From Symbiodinium natans (Eukaryota > Sar > Dinophyceae > Suessiales > Symbiodiniaceae): DNA of 64,000 nt. Where the stretch lies: contig CAJNDS010002514.1 of NCBI GenBank assembly GCA_905221605.1, positions 62,001 to 126,000 of the forward strand, in the 5' to 3' direction. Of this stretch, positions 25,050-35,010 are shown one piece after another; the first letter of the stretch is position 1; every line of letters begins with the position of its first letter. The notes beneath the pieces were generated by a model that made no database searches, was not told the DNA's origin, and worked only from the letters and a program-made list of their open reading frames with translations. Position numbers and translations under genes: made by a program.

Positions 25050-26840
25050 GAAAGACTAAGAAACGTTCTCTCACACACGTAGCTCCGGTGCGACTTGCAA
25101 AGCTTGTTGCACGTCTGTGTTGTCTGCACACGAACGTCTGGTACTTTGTTGGAATGCAACTGGCGCAAGCCGGAAACTAGATTTTTGCAGACAGCGCTGT
25201 CGTCACCCGTGAAAGGCAGGCATGAGGCTTTAGGGTTGAGGGCTTTTAGGGTGGTAGCGTAGGGTGGCAGAATTTTCGTGTTCGGTTTTATTTGCACTTC
25301 TTGTGAAAATTCGGTTCATTGTCTGTCGAGACCCCCTCCCCCGGACAGTGACGCATCCTGATCATTCAGGCAAAAGCGGGGGTAGGGGCCGGCCTCCGTC
25401 TGACCTTAAATCCCTGAAATATAAGGCCAAAGGTTCCCAAGTCCTGTTTGGCCCAAAACAAGCCGGTTGTAAACAAAAACTCCCGCAAGCTGAAAGACCT
25501 GTGTCGACCGGCGTTGTTGTAGCAGAAAAATCGTGTGGGTGACTTTGCCCCCTGCTTCTTACAACTTTTGGTCACAAAGATGCACACACTTTTACACATA
25601 CCCACTTTGAAGGACTCATGTCGCGCATGCGTGAGGTTTCTGCAGATTGCGGAAGACATGCATTACAAAGCACACCAAGTTGTTTTCGAATCTTGCTGCC
25701 TTCAAGGCCATAAGGGGTACCAGCTGCAGGTGCACAGCGTCCCCCATGCAAATAAGCCCAGAACCAAGCATGTGGAGGTGAGCGTAAGCTCAGCTCATGA
25801 GCACGTACAATGTGAAAGCATGGATTGCTTGCATGAACGCCTCCTTGCCATGAGCTCGGGCAGTACACAGGCATTATTCCGGCAGATTCATCTGGCTGCC
25901 CTGTCTTATTGCCTTGAAGAGCCACGAAGGCTTGGCACCATGTGCCCTTCTGCACTCTTACGATGCAAGCCCGCACGCACACACGCGCCAGCAAAAACTG
26001 TTCAAAGCGCTCAGGTTGCTGATTTGCAACCCAGCAACTCTTCTTTCAGAATGCGGGCCAGTAAACTCCTCCTCATCATCCCCCTTGCCATGCCTACACC
26101 AGTTGCCCATGCCACATGCCACATGCCACTGCTGCCAGGGCCATCGGAACCCCGGTCAAGGCAACATCACGACACTTCGCTCTTTTCCATGGTCCCGAAT
26201 GGCTTCTGCTGCCCTACTGCCACTACGCCCCAAAGTGTCCCAGGAGGCATGGCAAACACGTGGCCAAGGTGCACGTTGCTCCAGTTCACGCCATCCAGGT
26301 CTTCCACTTTGAATGCGAAGAAGTTCGTGCTCCACCTTGCCCCCTGCGTCCAGTATTCCTTGTTGATGCTAGGAGACCGGTGAATGTACCTGACTTCTGG
26401 ACAAAAGCCTCACAGATGCTTCCTCAACCCTTCTCAAGCAACTAGGAAGCTATCAAGAAGACTGGTCCGTCCGCTAGACTCATGGCAAGGCACCGGTGTT
26501 CTCTGTAGCCCACACGATTAAAGTCATGCCATCCGAAGTTGAACACGCACCTAGTTCCATCAGGAGTTGGCTTGTGATTTGCGACGCCGCCCGCGATTTG
26601 TGACAGTTTGATCTCTTGCTGCTATGACATCAAAGTGATTGTCACAATGATTGAGAAGCGGGGCCAGAGAAAAATAGATCGGGGGGACACAGGGGGGATG
26701 GGGCACAGGGCAGCTTGGGCTTGGCACGCCAGTCTAGATGCGGGACCCGCCAAGTCAAAACCATTGTGAAACGCTCTAGACCTGCGATGTCCTGCGATGC
26801 TCTAGACCCATGCTCTCAACGAAGCTTTCGTGACATGCTA
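25050..26840. other. Mostly unassigned; one long plus-strand frame at 25535-26383 not accepted as a gene
   Basis: The 282-codon plus frame is rich in His, Cys and Pro and has no motif or domain. Other frames across it are also open. Degenerate TTTAGGG/TTGAGGG words occur at about 25228-25262. Confidence 0.4.
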
Positions 26841-26845
26841 GACAC

Positions 26846-26995
26846 ATATGTATGTATATGTATATGTATTTGTATATGTATATGTATACGTATACGTATA
26901 TGTATATGTATACGTATATACATATACATATATATATATATATATGGTCAGCCCCCCCCCCCCCCCATATATATATATATATATGTCCTACATAT
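26846..26995. repeat. TATG/TATA microsatellite with embedded poly-C run
   Basis: About 95 bases of alternating TATGTATA/TACGTATA lead into (TA)n, then GGTCAGC plus 14 or so C, then (AT)n again. This AT array / GGTC / poly-C / AT array layout recurs, with changes, near 36.8, 42.55 and 46.1-46.2 kb. Confidence 0.9.
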
Positions 26996-26999
26996 GGAC

Positions 27000-28755
27000 A
27001 CATTATAGAATTGTATAGATATACATTTTGAGAGAGAGGTGCACGTTGTATGCATTCTGCTCAATGCATCCCTTAGGCTATCCCCAAGATGCATTCAAGC
27101 GGCAGGGTGTTGTCTGCTGCGCGGTCCAGGAAGCCTCAGACTCTACTGTGACAGGTACCCCACCTCTAATCCCCTCCCCACACCACATGACCACTTTGCG
27201 CGCCCCTCATTGGCCACTTTTTTGGCTGAAATGAGTACCCCCCCGGACAGCTGACCGTGACGACCAGAGGAAATTTGGTCGGCCCCCTGCCCCCCTCCCC
27301 CGCCTCCCCGAGCACCCGATGTTTAGGGGGCTGCGCAGGGCCAGGCCGAGGCGGGTCGCGCAGCGCTAAAATTAAATGATACAATATGGCGTTCTTACAT
27401 TATTGCATTATTGTAGAAGTATGTTTTGTACTAATTACACTATGTTACTATATTGCTATGTTGTTATTTGCATGCAGCACGGGCCCGAGTCGATTGACCC
27501 TGACATCACTTCGACCCCTGCCCCTGCCATGCCTGCATCGGGCGGTCAAGCGGCTCTCGTGCACAAGAGCGGCGCAGTCCCAACGCTCCACCACGCAGCG
27601 TGAGGCAGGAAAACCTGGGACCACTCTTCCACTTACATTCAGGGCCTCATGCCATGACAGAAAGCTGCACATGCTTGAGAGCGTTTTGTGCATAGAGTTT
27701 TCTGAAGTCAGTCCAGAAAGCGCTCAATCCGGAAATCTGGCGAGGTGTTGATATCCTGCCGGCACCACCAGCGGCACGAGCACTTCCGTTGTCGGAAGTA
27801 TGCCGAAGTTCTACTCGTCATGCATTTTTACATCCACCCTCACCAAAACACATTGGTGAATGCAATTAAAGCGAAACTATACTCAAGCTGTATGTTTTGT
27901 TAATGACATTACTTATTTATGGCACCTCCGCCCCCCCGCCCCCCGCCCGAAGACCTACCGATATTTTAAATGGTTTTGAAATGGTCAATGCAAAACTGGG
28001 TAGTGAAGATTGAAGATTCCTGAGGGCTCCTTCCAAGAACTTTTCAATTTTCAACGCCAGGTTTGAGCCGAAATCTTCAAGACCTTTCAGTCTTCAGTTC
28101 AAACCTGGGCTTGCAGAATTGACGATTCCTGCAAAAAAGAGTCGCCAGGAATTTCGTTATGCGATGTTCGCCACGCCTCAAAAAAGAAAGCAACTATAAA
28201 TAGCTTCGTTGTTTAAATTGTACTCATCATACCGGCTATGTCAAGCATGTCTAAACTTCCTTTTTCATCTTAAGTTCGACGCCAAAGGCCGTCTTTGCCT
28301 GACGCTTCCATAGCAATGTCCAAAACGCAAAGTATCAACTCCTGATTGAGCTGCATGCCTATTCGAACTATTGAGACACACCCTTCGCCGCACCCCTGTT
28401 GTGCAGCTGTCGGTTCTGCTCTCTTGACGTTACATGCCCAATCTTTCTTTCAGAATCCAGCCTCTCGCTTTGCCCACGGCAGGCGCAAAGCGGGATTTCT
28501 CTGCTGCTCCTGGCCAAGTGCTGTTAAAGGAATAATGCTGAAAATTTGGTCATTGCGATTGGGGAGTCATGCTCAGTACTCCAACCAATTTGCAAAGAAG
28601 AACCCTTTTTTGAAGCTGGACTTGCTGACCGAAAGAAGAACCTAAACCCTAAACCCTAAACCCAGCAGTCACAAAAGCCCATGGAAGCCCGCCTCTGTTG
28701 GCCAAAAGCCCCGGTGAGCGCCTCGGTCTTGGTGCAAAGCCTCAGGTGCACTTGG
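27000..28755. other. No gene recognised
   Basis: Contains C-rich stretches at about 27280-27305 and 27930-27950 and a three-unit telomere-like array at 28641-28663. Frames are short and unconvincing. Confidence 0.4.
28641..28663. repeat. Short CCCTAAA array
   Basis: Three CCCTAAA units followed by CCCAG. It lies just downstream of the last exon I can place for the glycosyltransferase-like gene. Confidence 0.85.
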
Positions 28756-28759
28756 CAGG

Positions 28760-28836
28760 TGCAGAGCACTTCCTGAGCTAAGAGTCTCGCTCAGCACATC
28801 TAAGGGGGCGGCTGACATGATAGCATGGTTCACGAC
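28760..28836 (-). CDS. Glycosyltransferase-like, VVNH exon (3' end unknown)
   Basis: Acceptor GTCTAG|GTCGTGAACC at 28837; encodes VVNHAIMSA and continues open for some codons. VVNH directly after FVSAN is the family signature. The intron before it is only 80 nt. Confidence 0.6.
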
Positions 28837-30349
28837 CTAGACAACGTGGCAAAAGCTGCTGAGCAGCCTTCAATCAATGTCACAATGTACTGCAACATGC
28901 ATTCTGAGGCTCGTGCGTTGGCCGAAACAAAAAGGCAGCGCTGTCGCAACCTTTCCCTAACCAATTCGGCAATGGCGTGCTCGGCAATGTAGACCACATC
29001 ATCATCCACCTTCCTCTTTTCAGGCTTCTCTTCTTTTATCCAGCACAGAAAACCTTTGCCTGCACCGCCTTCACAGAGAGGCTTTAAGCTACGGCTTCTT
29101 GGCATTTCCACAAGAAGGTGGAAGCAAGCCAACAAACAATTCCTGTGATTCGCCCAGGGTCACATACACTGTTTCGGTCTCGTTCATGCTCTGGTAGAGC
29201 TGGACCATGCGTTTTGAGGTCGGGTCGGCATCCATGCGAGTGCGACCCCAGCGCTGCTCAGAGAAGTCCTGGATCTCGAAAGTTCCTTGTTCTGCAGCAT
29301 CAAAAAAGCTAGCTGCTATCTGACCCTGCACCTTTCACCGCGCAGTGGATGCAAGGCCAGCATCTTCAGTGGCTAGACGGCTAGAGGTCTGCTCAATGAG
29401 GCCCCAAGTGTGCGCCAAGAATCCTTGGGCCCCATCAGCTGAACTCATCAGCTCTTTGGCGTACGCCAGGTCCTGCCGCGGAAGGCCACCGGAATGACAA
29501 AATGCGTGGGCGACATTTTCCACAACCTTACAAGACCTGACAGTTAGAAGGGGGAAGAGAGCGGACCGACCCACAGAGGTGTGTGTGTGTGTGGCGTGGG
29601 GGTTTGCAGCAACTGTACACGTCTGCTTTCGTGCTCCCGCCAAAAAGCCAACTTGCCTCATGGCGACCAACTTACATGGAGCAATAGTAGACTGAGTAGC
29701 CGACTAGCCTCAGTGTCCTATGCCATGTCAAAAGATAGCAGTAAAAGCAGGAGTAACGCCCGCAACTACCATAGGCACATGCCTCATGGGCGCAAGATAT
29801 GCCTTGGTGTCCCACCTACCACCCCAAATTCACCGTGCGATACGCGCAGGCGGGCACAACATTCCAGCGCTGAGGGCCATGCACGAGGCAACAATGTAAC
29901 ATGAGAATCCCAACGTCGACAACCATCTGTGGCAAGCTTCTTGCACGTCACCTGCATGCCGTCCCGATGTATGGTGCAGTGTCGCGTGTCAGTACCATTC
30001 CCCCCTCCATGGAATCCCCCCCCCCCCCTTGCATAGATGGCGGCGCAAGTTGGGAGCAAGCAAAAACGACGTTGCGGCATCAGCCCTGCCCATCCCAAGA
30101 GCAGTCTAAATTCCCTGTGTCCTTTGCGGTGTATTGCCACAGGGCGAACACGATCTTGTCAACCACGCCGCCGTGCTTGCGAAGATCGCGACGGAGATAG
30201 CGCATCAGGATGCGCATGCGATCGCGTCTTCCAGTGAAAACGACCGCAACCACCCTCACAGCCTTGAGGTCCTTGTATGAGTCCTGCATGTGCATGACAA
30301 GCATGCTAGCTACAGCTTTGCCGGTTTCTGGCCACACTTCACCCAACAC
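28760..30349 (-). CDS. Glycosyltransferase-like protein, five-exon reconstruction
   Basis: Five minus-strand exons join without frame problems: 30122-30349, 29437-29472, 29162-29292, 28917-29013, and 28836 downward. The conceptual protein has the fingerprint of a large protist family annotated as glycosyltransferase-like: VVAVVFTGRRDRMRILMRYL, then GGVVDKIVFALWQYTAK, an RWG...MV..Y segment, a DxD-type KVDDDVVYI motif (expected to bind the metal and nucleotide sugar in GT-A enzymes), then LFVSAN|VVNH. The function is inferred from the fold-like motifs; donor and acceptor are unknown. Joins were chosen because each restores the family motif. Introns are 649, 144, 148 and 80 nt. The 5' start and 3' end were not found. 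Further protein-like stretches upstream (about 30545-30640 and 31640-31783) may belong to it. Confidence 0.68.
28917..29013 (-). CDS. Glycosyltransferase-like, DxD-motif exon
   Basis: 97 nt with 32 full codons, from KVDDDVVYIAEHAIAELV to RCLFVSAN. Acceptor AAGAG|GAAGGTGG; donor CCAAC|GCACGAG, a GC donor. Joined upstream it gives TVYVKVDDDVVYI, and joined downstream LFVSANVVNHAIMS. Confidence 0.72.
29162..29292 (-). CDS. Glycosyltransferase-like, exon with RWG and MV..Y motifs
   Basis: Encodes EQGTFEIQDFSEQRWG, then DADPTSKRMVQLYQSM and NETETVYV. The donor is TATGT|GACCCTGG, so the intron starts with GA at 29161. The exon ends in phase 2, which fits the next exon. Confidence 0.65.
29437..29472 (-). 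CDS. Glycosyltransferase-like, 36-nt exon
   Basis: Acceptor GGCAG|GACCTGG at 29473, then twelve codons DLAYAKELMSSA. Joined to the previous exon it gives YTAKDLAYAKEL, the expected family reading. The 3' boundary is placed where the next exon's EQGTF can follow. The junction has GA on both sides, and its exact cut is ambiguous. Confidence 0.5.
30122..30349 (-). CDS. Glycosyltransferase-like, exon 1 seen
   Basis: Encodes VVAVVFTGRRDRMRILMRYL through VVDKIVFALWQYTAK. The upstream part (MLVMHMQDSYKDLKA) is in frame and plausible but may include intron. The donor is AAAG|GACACAGG with intron start GA at 30121. Downstream the frame soon loses its protein character. Confidence 0.65.
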
Positions 30350-31639
30350 AACTCCAACCAGGCCTTCCGCACAAGGCAGGCAGGATTGAGCGGATCTGCC
30401 GGGCTTTCGTGCTCGTCATCTCTGTTGGTTCCCGGGTCGCCCGACGCAGGGACTGTGGAAGTTGCAACCTCCTGTCCGGCACATTTGCGCAGCAAATCGT
30501 GGCAACGAGTGCTGGGCCAAGAAGCAGCTACCACATGTCATTGAAGCTGCACAGGGCATACAGTGTCGAGCACTCTTGAATCAGCATTGCAAAGCCGGAT
30601 CTAAAATGCTGTGACTCAAGGGGCCCCGAGCCAGGGTTCTGGAGCCACCTCCCGATTCCCATCACTAAGCGAACGCGACGCCTCCTCAACCGCCAGGTCG
30701 GTATTGCACACGGCACTGCCAGACGCACTGTGAGATGTGTCCTGTGCAGAAATGTTTGAGACCTAAGATCCCAAAACCAGCTTGGCAAGCTTGTGTCAAT
30801 GCGCCTCGATTGTTGGCATTACTTTCCGAACTGGGTTTCTATCGGGCTATTCCCGGCCTCCTTCGAATCCCAAGAACCAGCTGCAGCTTGATGCGAAGAG
30901 AGGAGCTCTTGATAGGCAGTCCTGGAAAGCTGCGGTGTGCACGGCGCAGATGAGTGTGTGTAAGTAATCTGTAAGTGGGTGAAATTTACATTCGGCAATA
31001 GGCAAGCGACACAACCTGCAAACTTAGCACAAGCCAAACGGCACGACGTCACATGGGGTGTGTTGAGGTGTGGCAGGGTTGGGGTGTCGTAACAGGGTGT
31101 TGGTGGGAATGGTGCACAGGGAGTGGTGTCCCCGGAAAATAACCCACCTCCTCCCACCCAGCACCATGTACGAGAGCCGGATTCGATACTTGCAAGCACG
31201 GAAAGAACGAAAGACTGTCGCCAGCTTTAGCCGCTCAGGCTTCTGAGGTCCTTGGGATCGAGGAGCCTTCAGCAGAGTTTGCAGCTGGCTCACTGCCTGC
31301 AGGTGGCTCGCGATTTGCCATCGAATGCCGGTCTCGGTCATGCTGATTGGTCTGGTCACCTGAAACAAAAACCATCAATGTCAATACCTGTCTGCCGAGG
31401 GCACTTAACCATGTTACTTGACCCGAAAGGCAAGCCAAGCCAAGAGCCATCTTTCGCCCAGACATCCTCCAATGGGCAGCGCAGGCGTTGGACACACAAC
31501 TCCTCAAGGACGTTATGCAACGCCAGCTTCCTGTGCTTGCTCCCTTTCCTGGGCAAGCAAGCATCTCTGCAAGTCGTGATTGCCTGCTTTCCTCCAAAAA
31601 ACACAGCCTGGGTGTAGAGCCGCATGCGCACCGCATGCA

Positions 31640-31783
31640 ACCAAGCATCCAAAGTCGCGCGAGGATATGCCAGTCAGCAGCCAGAAATCGTTGGCACTTC
31701 TCTAGGACGTTCTGCTCAGCGGGGACATCCTGAGGGTTGACTGTCCAAAAAATATCCAACCTACCTGCGTAGTCTTCGACCAT
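31640..31783 (-). CDS. Tentative exon, unrecognised
   Basis: The minus frame MVEDYAGRLDIFWTVNPQDV continues to a cysteine-containing helix-like segment and loses protein character to the left. It may be a 5' exon of the glycosyltransferase-like gene or part of a separate gene. Confidence 0.3.
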
Positions 31784-31851
31784 CTTCCGTTAGCCTTTTA
31801 TCCGACTCCATCCCTGTTAAGCTTTAACCGGGAGCGCGCGGAAGATGCAAT

Positions 31852-31940
31852 GAATATATATATATATATGTATTACATATTTGATATAAATGAAATTATA
31901 TATACATAATCATATACTTATATTTATAATTAATTAATAT
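31852..31940. repeat. AT-rich microsatellite stretch
   Basis: A (TA)n core followed by mixed TATA/TAAT words. It stands out against the GC-rich surroundings. Confidence 0.85.
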
Positions 31941-32071
31941 CGTTTTCAGACCCTGCCTGCACCCTGGAGAGTCGCCGCCGTGCCTCCGCGGAGAGTGCCT
32001 CGGCGCCTGCGAAGGCAGAATGTAACAAACCCTTCGGCTCAGCTGTGAGACTTTGTCAATATCTCTCATGG

Positions 32072-32156
32072 TGGGTTTAGGGTTTATGGTCTAGGGTTTA
32101 GGGCAAAGTTTAGGGCTTTTTTTCCCACCAAATTTAGGGTTTAGGGTTCAGGGTGG
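32072..32156. repeat. Interstitial telomere-like array, TTTAGGG orientation
   Basis: About eight TTTAGGG-like units, several altered (TTTATGG, CTAGGG, TTCAGGG) and broken by a TTTTTTTCCCACCAAA insert. Confidence 0.85.
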
Positions 32157-32639
32157 GAGCCACAGCCAAGGACGCCCTGATGACTTGCGCAGCACGCCAT
32201 ACTACATCCGAACATTCCTGCAGGATCCTGCTGGGCTTTGTAGGGCTGTCTCAGAGTTCATGCACATGACGCCTCATGTGCTTTATATTTCCGAGAATGA
32301 ACTCGAATCACCATGCATCACTCATGGGCATGGAAGAAGTTTTTGGCAACCATTTGCCAGGAAACCGTCACTGCAAGCTCTGACTCTGGGAATTGCTGCT
32401 GGCAGCCAAACTTCCGCCATGTTCTGCCAAAGGGCTGGCAGAACCGGGGAGAAGTTCCTGCACGACTGCAGCATAGTGCTGGCAGGACTCGCAAACCTCA
32501 GAGCAGGAGTAGCAGGTGAAAAAGTTCGCTTTCTTACCGAGGGCTGCAGACTTGAGTTTTTCGAACCAAACCTTGTGCTTGTGGATAGGGCTCACCTAAC
32601 CTGTAAGCCTGCAAGGTCTGTACGCTGCAAGCTAATCAA

Positions 32640-32790
32640 TCTTTGCCAAGAGGTCGCCAAGTTCGCGCCGAAAGCGACGTCGAGCAACACATTCGCCTGG
32701 AGGCTGAGCGAAAGCGAGCAAGAGCAGTTCAGGAGGAGGCTAACTGGGGATTGTCCGATCAGTATGATCGGATCATCCTTCGGGTTGTTA
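32640..32790 (+). CDS. Tentative coiled-coil exon on the plus strand
   Basis: The plus frame includes ESDVEQHIRLEAERKRARAV and EEANWGLSDQYDRI, a charged helix typical of coding DNA. The minus strand is also open here but reads as low-quality Leu/Ser. If real, it is the only good plus-strand exon in the window and would mark a local strand switch. Confidence 0.3.
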
Positions 32791-32829
32791 TGGTCTCACA
32801 AGAGCGGACGACAGTAAGAAGCCACTGAA

Positions 32830-34200
32830 GAGTACTAAGTGCGGAATCCAGGGCGCATAAATGTACCAGAGCATGCCGAACAGCTGCATTGTAGCCGCAT
32901 GGACATGGCAGGTGAGTAGGGGCAAGGCTGTGGTAGTCTTTCGCATGACGTTCGCCCTAGCAGCCTGGCTCCGGTACGAAATCCAATGCAAGCTTGCCTG
33001 CTGGCTTGCCTGTGTTGCCTGTCAGGGTCCGAAAACAAAGTGCAGCAAGAAGGCCTTTGAGAACCTTTAAGGCTCACGTTACGACGACAGGTGAGCCTCT
33101 GCGATCTACAGCGATGCTCCGCGCAGAGTGCTCCGATCCCCGATTTTGGGGTCGTTTAGTCCAGGGTTCAGCACAGCACAGAGAGCCGCTCACTCGTGCT
33201 TTTTGTTTTTGCTGTTCGGCAAATTTGCGCACAGTAGCCCTACAGATGAAGGCTTGGACACTCTGGGACAGCTCTCGTTTCCGATCAGACCACATCAGGT
33301 GGTGAGGTTGCTTTGGATTTCCATGTGTGCCACTGTATGAAGTCGTTGTGGTCAGCTCGGCTTGTAAAGCCTTTGAGGGCTGTTCTCGGATATGTAGCTA
33401 CAGGCTATCCTCAACACGGTGGCCAAGGGTGAGGGAGGCCCCTGCCGGTTCTGCGAAGACATGTGAAAACTCAACAGGTCTCCCATGGTATCCCGCAGGT
33501 GGCTCCTTCTCACCCTGAGGCTCTGGGGTTGAGTCACTGCGTACTCGCTAGTACGCCGTAGTGTCACAGCATGACCGGCATGTAATTGGCACAGCTGTTA
33601 GAAGCTGTGCCGTATAGACTCGACCGGTAAAGCATGTCCTGTTTCATCTAATCTCAAGGTGGCTCTTGCCAGTCACACGACTCAAACACATGAGGGCACG
33701 ATTCAGCACCAGCTTTCTTTCGCAAACGGGGAAACGTCATCCTGCTCGTGCACCTGCACCGCTTTGCCCATTAAGGCTCAGTGTGCACCGGCTGCCTGCT
33801 TGCAATCACAACATATCGCAATTCATCAGCAGTTCCTCTGTTCTCAGAAACTGCAGCATCACTGTCCCAAAGCTGTTTGGTGAAAAACGCGGAAAAAACA
33901 TTGCTGGTGCTGAGCCCGGGACTGAAGGAGATTGGCTACAAGCCAGGCGGGCCCTGCCATCGTCGATCTCCGCATGTGCGAACTTGCTTGAAGGCCCTTC
34001 ACTTTGTGCAGCTGAGGCACCCAATCTGCTTTGCTGGCCTGCCACTCATCCGCCTTGGGCTGCCAGTCCTCAAGACGACTGCAACTGGTTTCGCATCACT
34101 TCCAGCTGGACTCTCTTCCATGACTCTCCAGTCCTTTCCTTCGTCGTGCCGTAAAATACGTGTGAACATAGACAGCACGCACAAACAAAACATCAAAACA
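32830..34200. other. No gene recognised
   Basis: Short frames only on both strands, without motifs or notable repeats. Confidence 0.4.
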
Positions 34201-34329
34201 TAGCAGCTCTTTACTTCCCCCCCTCTTTGAATTATTTGGCGGTCCTGTGGGATACGGTGTTGGGATATCTGGGCGAGGACACTCTTGAGCGCAGGATTTC
34301 TTTGGGGTGTGCACTCCCGGGATGCGGCA

Positions 34330-34385
34330 CTTTGTCTTGCCAAGGTTTTCTGGGGGTTGGCACTCCAGGATACTCTGCCGGCTGG
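34330..34385. repeat. Dispersed copy of the GGCACTCCAGG minisatellite core
   Basis: GTTGGCACTCCAGGATACTC near 34355-34375 is the reverse complement of the core repeated at 178-325. A related word, TGTGCACTCCCGGGATGC, lies about 50 bases to its left. The copies near 37.05-37.25 kb have the same orientation. Confidence 0.55.
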
Positions 34386-34554
34386 CCCGTCAGCTGCAAC
34401 AGGGTCTACGCTAGTGTTACATTTTAGACCCAATTTTTGGGTCATATTTCCACGGCCCTAGGGTGCACAAAGCAATGAAATCAGATCCATGACAACCTGA
34501 GCAGACCATCTCTGCAGTGCTCAACTCTCCCAATCCCCCGGCCCCCCGCTTCAC

Positions 34555-34655
34555 AAGAACAAAAACAACAACAAGAACAAAAACAACAACAAGAACAACA
34601 AGCAGCGGCGGCGGCGGCAGCAGCAGCAGCAGCAGCAGCACAACAAACACATCAT
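34555..34655. repeat. (AACAAG/AACAAA)n followed by (GGC)n and (AGC)n
   Basis: Three trinucleotide-based tracts in succession: AACAAGAACAAAAACAAC-type, four or five GGC, then about seven AGC. Thr/Arg/Lys, Gly and Ser runs in the plus frames and Leu/Val runs in the minus frames follow from this. Confidence 0.9.
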
Positions 34656-34815
34656 CTATACCTTTTTTGTGCCCAGGTCGTGGCAGCGACATACCTCACG
34701 TCTGAGAGCACGAACCATGCGAGCCAGTCCTCGTGCTTGGGCTGCCATTCAGATCTGCCAGGCCCATCCTGCCACATGAATTAAGGCACGACACAATTCT
34801 GCGGTGTACATCGCT

Positions 34816-35010
34816 TCACACGCGACCTCGCAAAGTGCACCGGCAGAAGAGTTGCTTCAGATAACTTATTAAAGCAAGCCCACCGATCTGGCAGAACTTG
34901 GCCGGGCCAACTTTGCTCCAGTGCGGAGACTTTCCTTTGCCGCCTTTGCCTCCTTTCTTTCCCTTGCTTTTACCTGAGAATTGAGGCCGAGGCGGTTTCC
35001 GGTAACGAAT
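34816..35010 (-). CDS. Basic G/K-rich last exon
   Basis: A likely acceptor GAGCAG|GAATTCG gives IRYRKPPRPQFSGKSKGKK, three GGK-type units and a tail containing HWSKVGPAKFCQIGGLALI, ending at the TGA at 34816-34818. Other frames are open here too. This one is preferred for its regular GKGGKG pattern and smooth tail. Confidence 0.5.
   Translation of the reverse strand: MRYRKPPRPQFSGKSKGKKGGKGGKGKSPHWSKVGPAKFCQIGGLALISYLKQLFCRCTLRGRV

Noticed and set aside
25535-26383. 282-codon plus-strand frame
   Set aside because: Composition rich in His, Cys and Pro, no domain or motif, several other frames equally open, and opposite to the strand of the secure genes.
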